Assembly: GCF_000760935.2 (NCBI RefSeq)
Contig: NZ_CP049744.1
Span: 2,631,001 to 2,695,000, forward strand
Length of the DNA stretch: 64,000 bases
Direction: 5' to 3'
Source: Rhodococcoides fascians A25f
GTDB lineage: Bacteria > Actinomycetota > Actinomycetes > Mycobacteriales > Mycobacteriaceae
A program made the position numbers and the translations under genes. Below are positions 17,090 to 25,259 of the stretch, in pieces (the stretch's first letter is position 1; the number at the start of each line of letters is the position of its first letter). Under the pieces are notes generated by a model. It saw only the letters and a program-made list of their open reading frames with translations, made no database searches and was not told where the DNA came from.

Positions 17090-17461
17090 CTACTCCGCTG
17101 CGGGAGCCTGCTCGGCGATCTGCTGGCGTACGACGTCCATGTCGAGTGCCTTGATCTGTCCGACGAGGTCTTCCAGCGCCGGTGCGGGCAATGCACCGGG
17201 CTGTGCGTAGACGAGGATTCCCTCGCGGAACGCCATGATCGTCGGGATCGACTGGATCTGCGCTGCCGCAGCGAGACCCTGCTCGGCCTCGGTGTCGACC
17301 TTGGCGTGCACGACGTCGGGGTGAGCATCCGACGACTTCTCGAATGTCGGGGCGAACTGGCGGCAGGGGCCGCACCAGGATGCCCAGAAATCGACCAACA
17401 CCACGTCGTTGCTGGTGACGATCTCGTCGAAATTCTGCTGAGTCAAAGTCTGAGTGGCCAC
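17090..17461 (-). CDS. trxA: Thioredoxin
   Basis: A 123-residue cytoplasmic disulfide reductase. The active site is FWASWCGPCRQFAPTFE near residue 33, with the cis-proline motif IQSIPTIMAFREG near residue 75, both required. It is about 15 residues longer than classic thioredoxin at the C-terminus (DMDVVRQQIAEQAPAAE). The GTG start is preceded by GAAAGGGA and matches the family start; longer in-frame sequence upstream is arginine-rich shadow. No reductase gene is adjacent, so it relies on a distant trxB. Confidence 0.92.
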   Translation of the reverse strand: MATQTLTQQNFDEIVTSNDVVLVDFWASWCGPCRQFAPTFEKSSDAHPDVVHAKVDTEAEQGLAAAAQIQSIPTIMAFREGILVYAQPGALPAPALEDLVGQIKALDMDVVRQQIAEQAPAAE

Positions 17462-17547
17462 GCGGTCCCTTTCGATTGATTGCCTTCTGGTGTGTCTCAA
17501 CGCAGGTACTCGCCTGAATCTTCCCGGCTGCGTCGGAGCGCGGCCTG

Positions 17548-18546
17548 TCAGGCGGGCTGGGGTGCGGCGCGGAACGTCCGGCGGTACGAGTTCGGGGTGG
17601 TGCATCGCAATCTCACGAAGTGCTGCCTCAGAGCGGCGGCGTTTCCGAAGCCGACCACCTCGGCGATCGAATCCATCGGCAGATCGGAGTTCTCCAACAA
17701 CTGCTGCGCGGCCAGCACGCGTTGATCGTTGAGCCACCGCGCGGGCGTCGTTCCGGTTTCGGCCGCGAACCTACGCGCAAAGGTGCGTGCCGACATGTTC
17801 ACTCGTGCTGCCAGTCGCCCGATCGTCAGCTCGGAGTCGAGATTCTCGGTCATCCAGTCCAGCAGCGGTGCCAATGTCTCGGTGTGCGTGGCGGGCAGGG
17901 GACTGGTGACGAACTGAGCCTGGCCACCGTCGCGATGCGGCGGGACGACCATTCTGCGGGCGATCCCGTTGGCCACGACACTGCCCTGGTACTTGCGCAC
18001 GATGTGCAGGCACAGGTCGATTCCGGCGGCCGTGCCTGCGCTGGTGAGGACGTTGCCTGCGTCCACGTAGAGGACGTTCGGATCCACCTGAGCCAGCGGG
18101 TATTTCGCGGCCAGCGAGGCCGAATGCCGCCAATGCGTCGTGCACGGCCGATTGTCGAGCAGCCCTGCCTGGCCCAGCACGAACGCACCGTTGCACAGGC
18201 TGGCGACCATGGCACCTCGGTCCACCGCCGCACGGAGTTTGGCCAGCAAGGGCTCGATGGACGAGTTGTATCCGATGCCGCACACATAGCTGCCGTCGTC
18301 CGCCGCCTCGGTGCCGCCGGCCGGAATGATGATCAGGTCGGCGCTGTCGAGACTGTCGAGATCGTGTGGCACGTCGATGGTGTAGCCGACGCGGGTGCGG
18401 ATCGGTTGGGGGACACCCGCGATCAGGGAGAAGTCGTAGGTCGGGAGGCCCTCGTCCGAGCGGTCGAACCCGAACACCTCGCATGCGACGCCGAGCTCGA
18501 ACTGTTCGGTCAACGGCATCAGCGCAACGACCACTCGTTTCAGCAT
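17548..18546 (-). CDS. GlxA-type AraC regulator (DJ-1/PfpI domain plus HTH)
   Basis: A 332-residue regulator. Residues 1 to about 190 are a DJ-1/PfpI-like amidotransferase fold with the elbow VASLCNGAFVLGQAGLLD holding the cysteine, and the following RPCTTHW typical of GlxA proteins. The C-terminal AraC helix-turn-helix pair reads LTIGRLAARVNMSARTFARRF and then DSIAEVVGFGNAAALRQHF. Members of this class regulate arginine, carnitine, nitrile and similar catabolic genes, but no such target is adjacent. It could control itself or the divergent small ORF at 18628. Confidence 0.9.
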   Translation of the reverse strand: MLKRVVVALMPLTEQFELGVACEVFGFDRSDEGLPTYDFSLIAGVPQPIRTRVGYTIDVPHDLDSLDSADLIIIPAGGTEAADDGSYVCGIGYNSSIEPLLAKLRAAVDRGAMVASLCNGAFVLGQAGLLDNRPCTTHWRHSASLAAKYPLAQVDPNVLYVDAGNVLTSAGTAAGIDLCLHIVRKYQGSVVANGIARRMVVPPHRDGGQAQFVTSPLPATHTETLAPLLDWMTENLDSELTIGRLAARVNMSARTFARRFAAETGTTPARWLNDQRVLAAQQLLENSDLPMDSIAEVVGFGNAAALRQHFVRLRCTTPNSYRRTFRAAPQPA

Positions 18547-18627
18547 GCGACGAGTATGGCAGAAATTCGAGGATATGTGGCGTTACTGCCACTCGTGGAG
18601 ACTCTCCGCAGGTAGGACGCTAGGTGC

Positions 18628-18744
18628 ATGACAATTGTATTGGTAGTTGTGCTGTCGTTCCTGGCCATCGATGCTCTCGTGGTCGCAGGCTTTGCTCCCG
18701 ACACCCACGCGGAGGTGACACAGTTCGGTGACTTCACCTTCTGA
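18628..18744 (+). CDS. Candidate 38-residue single-pass membrane peptide
   Basis: A short open reading frame beginning MTIVLVVVLSFLAIDALVV, one strong hydrophobic segment (residues 2-22), followed by a polar tail ending FGDFTF. There is no strong Shine-Dalgarno, only GGTAGGAC further upstream. It sits 81 bp from the divergent GlxA-type start and converges on the RNA-ligase gene. The hydrophobic composition is unusual for random frames in DNA of this GC content. No family recognised; it may be a small membrane regulator or spurious. Confidence 0.35.
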   Translation: MTIVLVVVLSFLAIDALVVAGFAPDTHAEVTQFGDFTF

Positions 18745-18752
18745 TGTTGCGG

Positions 18753-19268
18753 TCAGCCGATTCGCCACTCGCGCTTGGCCTCGCCGTCCCAGCGACGCAG
18801 GGCCACGGCAGAGCCCACCAGGTCCTCGATGCTCGTCGACAGCAGCCGTACGGCGGTTCCCGCCTCCTCGGACGTCAATCGCCGGGCCAGTGTCACGTGG
18901 GGTGTCCATCGGCCGGGGTCGAGGTGATCGAGCGAATCGTCGCCCACGGCCTCGTGCATGCGGGCGTGCAGATCGAGCAACTCGCTGGTCGGAACGACCA
19001 GGCGTGCCAGGGTGATCGCCCGACCGCCGAACACGACGAGGCCGCCGAGGCGCACATCGAACGGATCGAAACGAACGGCTGCGCCGTCGTCCACCGCGAC
19101 GGGCATCGACGCTGCCACCGCGACGGTGATGTGCGGTCGGTTCGATTCACCTCGGTGCCGATTCTGGCTCGGGAGGCCGGCATCCGACAGCGCCGCCCAC
19201 TCGCGGCGAACCGCAGCATCGAGGCCGGAGTCGAGTAGAAGTTCTGCGGACTGCACCATGGAGGCCAT
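18753..19268 (-). CDS. 2'-5' RNA ligase family protein (2H phosphoesterase)
   Basis: A 171-residue protein of the LigT/2H phosphoesterase superfamily. The two catalytic H-x-T/S motifs are RPHITVAVA near residue 45 and TPHVTLARR near residue 122, evenly placed in two lobes as the fold requires. Such proteins are cyclic phosphodiesterases or RNA ligases acting on 2',3'-cyclic ends; the natural substrate here is unknown. Two ATG codons (19268, 19259) are possible; both overlap or abut the start of the divergent dehydrogenase, so no separate promoter space exists. Confidence 0.85.
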   Translation of the reverse strand: MASMVQSAELLLDSGLDAAVRREWAALSDAGLPSQNRHRGESNRPHITVAVAASMPVAVDDGAAVRFDPFDVRLGGLVVFGGRAITLARLVVPTSELLDLHARMHEAVGDDSLDHLDPGRWTPHVTLARRLTSEEAGTAVRLLSTSIEDLVGSAVALRRWDGEAKREWRIG

Positions 19269-19269
19269 G

Positions 19270-20367
19270 ATGTCGCAGACGGACGGCCGGAATGCAACGA
19301 CGCTACGGATCGGGGCGATGACCGGCGACGGAATCGGTCACGAGATCGTGCCTGCCACGATCCGAGTGGTCGACGCGGCGATCGCGGCAGTCGGGGGATC
19401 GGCGGTCGAGTGGGTGCACCTCCCGCTCGGTCGCGGTGCCATCGACGAGTACGGCACGCCGATACCCGAGAGCACGTTGCAGGAACTGGGCGAGCTCGAG
19501 AGTTGGATTCTGGGGCCACACGACAGTGCCTCGTATCCGGAGCCGTTTCGTTCACAGCTGACCCCAGGCGGACGGATTCGGAAGGATTTCGACCTGTTCG
19601 CCAACATCAGGCCTGCCAAAGCCCTTGCCGGCGTGCGAGCGATGTCGCCGAACATGGACTTGGTAGTGGTGCGGGAGAACACCGAGGGGTTCTATGCCGA
19701 TCGCAACATGTTCGTCGGCAGCGGAGAATTCATGCCGACTCCCGACGTGGCACTCGCGGTCGGGGTGTTCACCCGCAGGGCATGCGAACGCATTGCGCGC
19801 GAGGCCTTCCTGCTTGCAGACAGGCGCCGCCGCAAGCTCACCATCGTCCACAAGACCAACGTGCTGTCGATGACGACGGGATTGTTCCGCGATGCGTGCC
19901 GCGCCGTGGGCGAGCAGTTCCCGCACGTCGAGGTCACCGAGGAACATGTCGACGCGCTGGCCGCACACCTGGTTCGACGCGGTGAGGACTACGACGTCAT
20001 CGTGGCCGAGAACATGTTCGGCGACATCCTGTCGGATCTGACGGGAGAGTTGTCCGGCTCGCTCGGTACCGCCCCGTCGATCAATTCCTCGCAATCACAG
20101 GCCATGGCGCAGGCGTCACACGGTTCTGCCCCGGACATCGCCGGCAAGAATCGCGCCAACCCGACGGCGCTGTTCCTGTCGGCAGCGATGCTGCTCGAGT
20201 GGCTCGCCGACCGGCACGGGCACGACCGGCTCGCCGCAGCTGCCGGCCGGATCCGACACGCGGTCGACGACACCGTCGAATCCGGCGTGGCGACAGCAGA
20301 CCTCGGTGGGCAGGCGTCTACCAGCGCTTTCACCGAGACCGTCGAGGCGCGGGTGCACCGGCGCTGA
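19270..20367 (+). CDS. Isocitrate/isopropylmalate dehydrogenase family protein
   Basis: A 365-residue NAD(P)-dependent decarboxylating dehydrogenase. It begins with the family glycine motif GAMTGDGIGHEIVPATIRV. The substrate and metal region VVRENTEGFYADRN lies near residue 138, the KTNVLSMTTGLFRDA lysine helix near 197, and the metal aspartates in ENMFGDILSDLTG near 250. The cofactor signature HGSAPDIAGKNRANPTA is near 280. The family holds leuB, NAD-isocitrate, homoisocitrate and tartrate dehydrogenases; the sequence does not look like the dedicated leuB of the order, so the substrate is open. GGAGG at 19260-19264 supports the ATG at 19270, with 19267 as alternative. Confidence 0.88.
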   Translation: MSQTDGRNATTLRIGAMTGDGIGHEIVPATIRVVDAAIAAVGGSAVEWVHLPLGRGAIDEYGTPIPESTLQELGELESWILGPHDSASYPEPFRSQLTPGGRIRKDFDLFANIRPAKALAGVRAMSPNMDLVVVRENTEGFYADRNMFVGSGEFMPTPDVALAVGVFTRRACERIAREAFLLADRRRRKLTIVHKTNVLSMTTGLFRDACRAVGEQFPHVEVTEEHVDALAAHLVRRGEDYDVIVAENMFGDILSDLTGELSGSLGTAPSINSSQSQAMAQASHGSAPDIAGKNRANPTALFLSAAMLLEWLADRHGHDRLAAAAGRIRHAVDDTVESGVATADLGGQASTSAFTETVEARVHRR

Positions 20368-20379
20368 TCGACGACGGAC

Positions 20380-21207
20380 TCAGCGCGGCTTTCGACTGCT
20401 GAAGATCGCGGTGCCGGGAAAGAGCTGCCCACGCAGCGGGCTCCACTGCCCCCATTCCCGGTCCAGCCACTCCGGCCAGTCCGGCTCGACGATGTCTCGC
20501 ACCTCGAGGCCTGCAGCGACCAGTTCGCGTACTCGGTCACCGATCGTGCGGTGATGCTCCACGTAGTTCGGGACTCCATCGGCGTCGTATTCGACGTACG
20601 GGGTTCGATCGAAGTACGGAATCGTCGCGGTCAGCCCACCGACCCCTGGATCGTCGGGGAACACCCAGCGCATCGGGTGATTGACGGCGAACACCCAGAT
20701 GCCGCCCGGCCGGAGCACTCGCGCGACCTCCTTCATGACGTTGGCGGAGTCCGCGACGAACGGAACTGCGCCGAAGGCCGAGCAGACGATGTCGAATCGT
20801 TCGTCGCCGAACGGCAACGACTCGGCACTGGCCTGGACCAGCGGAACCGTCGAACCACCCGCGGCCATGGCGTCGACGCCTCGTTGCAACATGCCCATCG
20901 AGATGTCGAGACCGATCGCGCGAGCACCCTGAGCGCCGAGCCAGCGGGCGCACGGTGCGCTGCCGCAGCCCACTTCGAGGACGTCCTTGTCTGCGACGTC
21001 GCCCAACAGGTGCACATCGCCCTCGTGCAGTCCCTCGGGGCACCAGACGAACTCGCCGGTGTCGGTCGACACACCGAGAAACGCGCCGTGCGTACGGTGG
21101 TAGTTGTCGGCGTCGGAGTCCCACCAAAGTCTGCTGGCGCGGTCGCTCGCGGCCGAATCGACACGGCTGCGGCCGGGAGTGGACGATGGCTCAGGAAGAT
21201 CGCTCAC
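20380..21207 (-). CDS. SAM-dependent methyltransferase, class I
   Basis: A 275-residue soluble methyltransferase. Motif I is VLEVGCGSAPCARWL near residue 80 with the acidic GLDISMGM that binds the SAM ribose, followed by a Methyltransf_11 core (FDIVCSAFGAVPFV, then VARVLRPGGIWVFAVNHPMRW). The last 80 residues, rich in Trp and Pro (EPDWPEWLDREWGQWSPLRG), are a lid typical of actinobacterial small-molecule methyltransferases. Substrate unknown. It converges on the dehydrogenase with a 12-bp gap; whether the two act together is not clear. Confidence 0.9.
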   Translation of the reverse strand: MSDLPEPSSTPGRSRVDSAASDRASRLWWDSDADNYHRTHGAFLGVSTDTGEFVWCPEGLHEGDVHLLGDVADKDVLEVGCGSAPCARWLGAQGARAIGLDISMGMLQRGVDAMAAGGSTVPLVQASAESLPFGDERFDIVCSAFGAVPFVADSANVMKEVARVLRPGGIWVFAVNHPMRWVFPDDPGVGGLTATIPYFDRTPYVEYDADGVPNYVEHHRTIGDRVRELVAAGLEVRDIVEPDWPEWLDREWGQWSPLRGQLFPGTAIFSSRKPR

Positions 21208-21226
21208 ACGCCGACTCTAACCGGGT

Positions 21227-21256
21227 TTGTGCTGGTACTGCGGCATCGCGTACCCT
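21227..21256 (+). promoter_or_regulatory. Probable rpsA promoter
   Basis: TTGTGC (21227-21232), 18-bp spacer, TACCCT (21251-21256). The transcript would carry a leader of about 160 nt before the rpsA ATG. The -35 lies just outside the divergent methyltransferase gene. Confidence 0.5.
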
Positions 21257-21421
21257 GATCAGCGCGAGTGTGTTCATGCTGCGCTCAGGTCGGGTCCGCC
21301 CGTCCTCGGTGTTCGCGGAGTCGGCAGGAATATCGCCGTCGACACTCGTGCTGCACATGTTCTACAAGTCCGACCGAACATCCATCAACCGATACCCAAC
21401 CCGTCCGGAGCAACTCAACAC

Positions 21422-22900
21422 ATGCCCTCAACCACAACCTCACCGCAGGTGGCCGTAAACGATATCGGCTCCGCAGAGGATTTTCTCGCAGCCATCGACG
21501 CGACGATCAAGTACTTCAACGATGGTGACATCGTCGAAGGCACCATCGTCAAGGTCGATCGCGACGAGGTTCTACTCGACATCGGTTACAAGACCGAAGG
21601 CGTCATCCCTTCTCGCGAGCTCTCCATCAAGCACGACGTCGACCCCAACGAGGTCGTCTCCGTGGGAGATGAGATCGAAGCACTCGTCCTCACCAAGGAG
21701 GACAAGGAAGGCCGCCTGATCCTGTCCAAGAAGCGAGCTCAGTACGAGCGCGCTTGGGGCACGATCGAGGAGCTCAAGGAGAAGGACGAGGCCGTCAAGG
21801 GCACCGTCATCGAGGTCGTCAAGGGTGGACTCATCCTGGACATCGGTCTCCGCGGCTTCCTGCCTGCCTCGCTCGTCGAGATGCGTCGCGTCCGCGACCT
21901 CCAGCCGTACGTCGGCAAGGAGATCGAGGCCAAGATCATCGAGCTCGACAAGAACCGCAACAACGTGGTCTTGTCGCGCCGCGCATGGCTCGAGCAGACC
22001 CAGTCCGAGGTCCGCAGCGAGTTCCTGCACCAGCTCCAGAAGGGCCAGGTCCGCAAGGGCGTCGTGTCCTCCATCGTCAACTTCGGTGCCTTCGTGGACC
22101 TGGGTGGCGTCGACGGCCTGGTGCACGTCTCCGAGCTGTCCTGGAAGCACATCGATCACCCGTCCGAGGTTGTCGAGGTCGGCACCGAGGTCACCGTCGA
22201 GGTTCTCGACGTCGACCTGGACCGCGAGCGTGTGTCGCTGTCGCTCAAGGCAACTCAGGAAGATCCGTGGCGCCAGTTCGCTCGCACGCACGCGATCGGC
22301 CAGATCGTGCCCGGAAAGGTCACCAAGCTGGTTCCCTTCGGTGCGTTCGTTCGCGTCGAAGAGGGCATCGAGGGCCTCGTGCACATCTCCGAGCTGGCCG
22401 AGCGCCACGTGGAGGTTCCGGACCAGGTCGTGGGTGTCGGCGACGACGCGCTCGTCAAGGTCATCGACATCGATCTCGAGCGTCGCCGGATTTCGTTGAG
22501 CCTCAAGCAGGCCAACGAGGACTACGCAGAAGAGTTCGATCCGTCCAAGTACGGCATGGCCGACTCGTACGACGAGGGTGGCAACTACATCTTCCCCGAG
22601 GGCTTCGACTCCGAGACCAACGAATGGCTCGAAGGTTACGAGAAGCAGCGTGAAGAGTGGGAAGGTCGCTACGCCGAGGCCGAGCGTCGCCACAAGATGC
22701 ACACTGCTCAGATGGAGAAGACGGCCAAGGACGAAGCTGCCGAAGCCGCCAACACCAACTACTCCTCCGAGTCGGGTCAGGCCCCCGCCGATGCAGAAGG
22801 CGATGCTCCCGCAGCGTCGGCTCCGGCCTCGACCGGTGGATCGCTGGCCAGCGATGCGCAGCTCGCTGCACTTCGCGAGAAGCTGTCCGGCAACGCCTGA
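21422..22900 (+). CDS. rpsA: 30S ribosomal protein S1
   Basis: Helps load mRNA on the 30S subunit. 492 residues with four S1/OB repeats, the actinobacterial form: about 35-105 (GDIVEGTIVKVDRDEVLLDIG), 122-187 (EVVKGGLILDIGLRGFLP), 208-276 (GQVRKGVVSSIVNFGAFVDLG) and 293-362 (GQIVPGKVTKLVPFGAFV). The C-terminal 100 residues are acidic and low-complexity, ending LRKKL-type sequence ALREKLSGNA. The ATG at 21422 matches the family start (MPSTTTSPQVAVND). Long in-frame sequence upstream is not homologous-looking and overlaps the promoter. Confidence 0.97.
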   Translation: MPSTTTSPQVAVNDIGSAEDFLAAIDATIKYFNDGDIVEGTIVKVDRDEVLLDIGYKTEGVIPSRELSIKHDVDPNEVVSVGDEIEALVLTKEDKEGRLILSKKRAQYERAWGTIEELKEKDEAVKGTVIEVVKGGLILDIGLRGFLPASLVEMRRVRDLQPYVGKEIEAKIIELDKNRNNVVLSRRAWLEQTQSEVRSEFLHQLQKGQVRKGVVSSIVNFGAFVDLGGVDGLVHVSELSWKHIDHPSEVVEVGTEVTVEVLDVDLDRERVSLSLKATQEDPWRQFARTHAIGQIVPGKVTKLVPFGAFVRVEEGIEGLVHISELAERHVEVPDQVVGVGDDALVKVIDIDLERRRISLSLKQANEDYAEEFDPSKYGMADSYDEGGNYIFPEGFDSETNEWLEGYEKQREEWEGRYAEAERRHKMHTAQMEKTAKDEAAEAANTNYSSESGQAPADAEGDAPAASAPASTGGSLASDAQLAALREKLSGNA

Positions 22901-22932
22901 TAGAAGTTGTCCACCCGTGAGGGTGTGACCGC

Positions 22933-22965
22933 AGCCCCGGTTCTCTTCGTGAGAGCCGGGGCTTT
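22933..22965 (+). terminator. rpsA terminator
   Basis: Stem of 13 bp with one G-T pair (AGCCCCGGTTCTC at 22933-22945, partner 22951-22963), loop TTCGT, then TTCTCG. It lies 32 bp after the rpsA stop codon. Confidence 0.85.
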
Positions 22966-23013
22966 CTCGTTCGAAAGCAGTCGGGCGGACACGTTCGGCT
23001 CGCGAGACGACAA

Positions 23014-23041
23014 TGGACCCGGTTCCGATGAACCGGGCCCA
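23014..23041 (-). terminator. Hairpin, probable terminator of the minus-strand small gene
   Basis: A 12-bp stem with one G-T pair (arms 23014-23025 and 23030-23041, loop CGAT). It lies 21 bp past the stop codon of the 69-residue gene on the minus strand, separate from the rpsA terminator, which supports that gene being expressed. Confidence 0.55.
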
Positions 23042-23062
23042 TGTGTGAGGGGGAAGTGCGAA

Positions 23063-23272
23063 CTACGCGGCAGTGGCTGGACTCCACTGACCGACGCTCT
23101 CCGTGCGCTTGCGCATGCTGGCGAAGCTGTGGCGGGCGGGGGTCAGGAGATTGGTGAACCAGTTACGCCGGTGGTCGGCCAACGCCGAGGCAACTTCCGG
23201 AATGAGAACGCAATGTACGCCTGCATCCATGCCAAGGCGGTGCCGACCCGGTTGGATCTGATTGCTTCGCAT
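23063..23272 (-). CDS. Small hypothetical protein (69 residues)
   Basis: A basic polar protein beginning MRSNQIQPGRHRLGMDAGVH, continuing IPEVASALADHRRNWFTNLL and ending in a Ser/Arg-rich tail. An AAAAGG ribosome-binding site lies six bases before the ATG, and a hairpin follows the stop codon, so the gene has the full set of expression signals. No signal peptide or membrane span. No family recognised. It is divergent from coaE across 129 bp and convergent with rpsA. Confidence 0.55.
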   Translation of the reverse strand: MRSNQIQPGRHRLGMDAGVHCVLIPEVASALADHRRNWFTNLLTPARHSFASMRKRTESVGQWSPATAA

Positions 23273-23401
23273 GGGTGTCCTTTTCAATAGCTGTGGGTCG
23301 GCACATCGAGGTCGCGCTCGTCGAAGATAACCGACAGACCTCCGAAACCGGTGCATTTGTGGCTGGTGTGCTTCGGCGTGTTCGAGTGTCAGACTGGGTG
23401 C

Positions 23402-24619
23402 ATGCTGAGACTTGGACTGACCGGTGGAATAGGTGCCGGAAAATCGACCGTTGCCAAGGTGCTGACCGAGCTGGGTGGAGTTCTCGTCGACTCCGATGTG
23501 CTCGCCCGTGAAGTCGTGGAACCGGGAACGCTTGGCCTGCAACAACTGACGGAAACGTTCGGGGCCGACATTCTCGCACCGGACGGTTCGTTGGACCGTC
23601 CGGCGTTGGCGGCCGTGGCATTCGGGAACGAGGAATCCCGCAAGAAGCTCAACGGCATCGTCCACCCGTTGGTCGGTCAGCGTACTGCCGAGATCATCGA
23701 CGGTGCGGCCTCGGATGCCATTGTGGTGCAAGATATTCCGCTCCTCGTCGAAGGTTCTATGGGTCCGTTCTTCCACCTGGTCGTGGTCGTCTGGGTCGAC
23801 GCCGAAGAGCGCGTACGTCGACTCACCGGGCAACGAAACATGCCCGAGGCCGACGCCCGCGCACGCATCGCCGCGCAGGCAACCGATGACGCACGCCGAG
23901 CCGCAGCAGACGTCTGGATCGACAACACCGGTGCGCCGGGCAGCGTCGACGAGCAGGTTCGACTCCTGTGGAACGAGCGCCTGATTCCCTTCGAGCGCAA
24001 CATCAGAGAGGGCATCGTCGCCCGCACGCATCCGGAACAGGTGACGGCAGACCCGGCATGGGAGTCGCAGGCCCGCCGGATCATCGGCCGCCTCGCTCTC
24101 GCCTGTGCGGACGAGGCCGTCCGGATCGACCACGTGGGATCCACCGCAGTGCCCGGCCTGGATGCCAAGGACGTCATCGACATTCAGATCACGGTGCGTT
24201 CTCTCGACGACGCGGACGCGGTCGGTGATCGGTTACGTCTTGCCGGGTTCCCCGGAGTCGAGACCAGTAACTTCGACGACCCCAAGCCTGCATACGGAAT
24301 GGGCGGTGAGGCCGATCCTGCGGTGTGGGGCAAGCGCTTTCACGGCAACGCGGACCCCGGGCGTCCGGCCAACGTGCACATTCGGGTCGACGGTTGGCCG
24401 AACCAGACGTTCGCTCTGCTGTTCCGTGACTGGCTGCGCGAGGACTCGTCTGTTGCGACCGAGTACTCGGGGATCAAGCGCCGCGCCTCGGAGGCGGCCG
24501 CAGGGATCGAGGATTACCGTGCGGCGATCGACGCGTACGAGAACGCCAAGGCACCGTGGTTCGACGTGGCCTACCGTCGGGCGTGGCAGTGGGCAGAGGA
24601 GACGAACTGGACAGCCTGA
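23402..24619 (+). CDS. coaE: Dephospho-CoA kinase fused to GrpB/UPF0157 domain
   Basis: Catalyses the last step of coenzyme A synthesis, phosphorylation of dephospho-CoA. 405 residues: residues 1-195 are the kinase with P-loop GLTGGIGAGKST, DSDVLAREVVEPG and the lid region RLTGQRNMPEADARARIAAQ. Residues about 225-405 are a GrpB/UPF0157 nucleotidyltransferase-like domain (RIDHVGSTAVPGLDAKDVIDIQI, where the GS and D-x-D pattern recalls the polymerase-beta fold). The mycobacterial CoaE has the same fusion and the second domain is reported to aid folding or regulation. The ATG is set by the start of the P-loop strand. Confidence 0.95.
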   Translation: MLRLGLTGGIGAGKSTVAKVLTELGGVLVDSDVLAREVVEPGTLGLQQLTETFGADILAPDGSLDRPALAAVAFGNEESRKKLNGIVHPLVGQRTAEIIDGAASDAIVVQDIPLLVEGSMGPFFHLVVVVWVDAEERVRRLTGQRNMPEADARARIAAQATDDARRAAADVWIDNTGAPGSVDEQVRLLWNERLIPFERNIREGIVARTHPEQVTADPAWESQARRIIGRLALACADEAVRIDHVGSTAVPGLDAKDVIDIQITVRSLDDADAVGDRLRLAGFPGVETSNFDDPKPAYGMGGEADPAVWGKRFHGNADPGRPANVHIRVDGWPNQTFALLFRDWLREDSSVATEYSGIKRRASEAAAGIEDYRAAIDAYENAKAPWFDVAYRRAWQWAEETNWTA

Positions 24620-24635
24620 CGCAGAGCTGCGCGCA

Positions 24636-25181
24636 TCAGGCCGGCTTGCCGTTCCACTCGGTCGGCATTCCGACGGATGCGAGCCACGCGTTCAGGTCGT
24701 AATCGTGCCGCGTCAGTCCTTCGATGGCCGCGATCGACCTGGACAGCGCGCGCTCGGCCGTCGGGGTGTCCAGGTGCTGCGCCACTCTCGCGTCGAACAA
24801 CTCGTCGACGTCCAGTAGGTCGTAATCACGGCCGGTGCGGACGCTGAGGTCGAGATAGTGGTCGACGGATGTCCACTCGGTGGTGCCGGCCGTGTACTCG
24901 CCGATGTCGACGTAGTAGTCCTGGTCGCGTGCGTGCGCGGGTAGGTAATGGAACACCGAGGCGCGGAGCCCGAGAGCAGGCAGTAGCCAGGACTCGAGGT
25001 AGTCGAAGTGGGCGTGGTCCGAGGGTCGGGCCATGTAGAGCCCCCACGGCTCGACGCGATATTCGTCGACCACGCGTACGAAACCTTTGGGGTCCACGTT
25101 CGTTTTGGCGACGAGGTCGAACGTCTCGTGCTTGGGAGCATGTACGACGGTGTGCGCACCGGCTGACGTGTGAGCGACCAT
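24636..25181 (-). CDS. DUF402 protein, probable nucleoside phosphatase
   Basis: A 181-residue protein of the DUF402/FomD-like family. Conserved features are [16 protein letters not shown] near residue 40, where a tryptophan and acidic residues line the site, and [26 protein letters not shown] near 105, with the D-x-D/E residues that bind metal. DUF402 proteins hydrolyse nucleoside di- or triphosphates and related nucleotidyl compounds. The ATG at 25181 is chosen because the family begins with [14 protein letters not shown] sequence soon after; upstream reading overlaps the uvrB promoter. Divergent from uvrB. Confidence 0.85.
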   Translation of the reverse strand: MVAHTSAGAHTVVHAPKHETFDLVAKTNVDPKGFVRVVDEYRVEPWGLYMARPSDHAHFDYLESWLLPALGLRASVFHYLPAHARDQDYYVDIGEYTAGTTEWTSVDHYLDLSVRTGRDYDLLDVDELFDARVAQHLDTPTAERALSRSIAAIEGLTRHDYDLNAWLASVGMPTEWNGKPA

Positions 25182-25230
25182 GCCTGTAGAAGCTACCGGG
25201 AACAGACCTTCGGGGTCTGTCCGACGGAAC

Positions 25231-25253
25231 TTGTCGGTGGTCGCGTCTACGCT
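25231..25253 (+). promoter_or_regulatory. uvrB promoter, exact RecA-NDp match
   Basis: TTGTCGGTG (25231-25239), eight bases, TACGCT (25248-25253). This is an exact fit to TTGTCRGTG-N8-TAnnnT, the DNA-damage promoter that needs the PafBC activator in mycobacteria. The start point would fall on or beside the ATG at 25260, so uvrB mRNA is probably leaderless. A 7-bp stem with TTCGG loop (25202-25220) lies just upstream. Confidence 0.8.
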
Positions 25254-25259
25254 TGTGCA

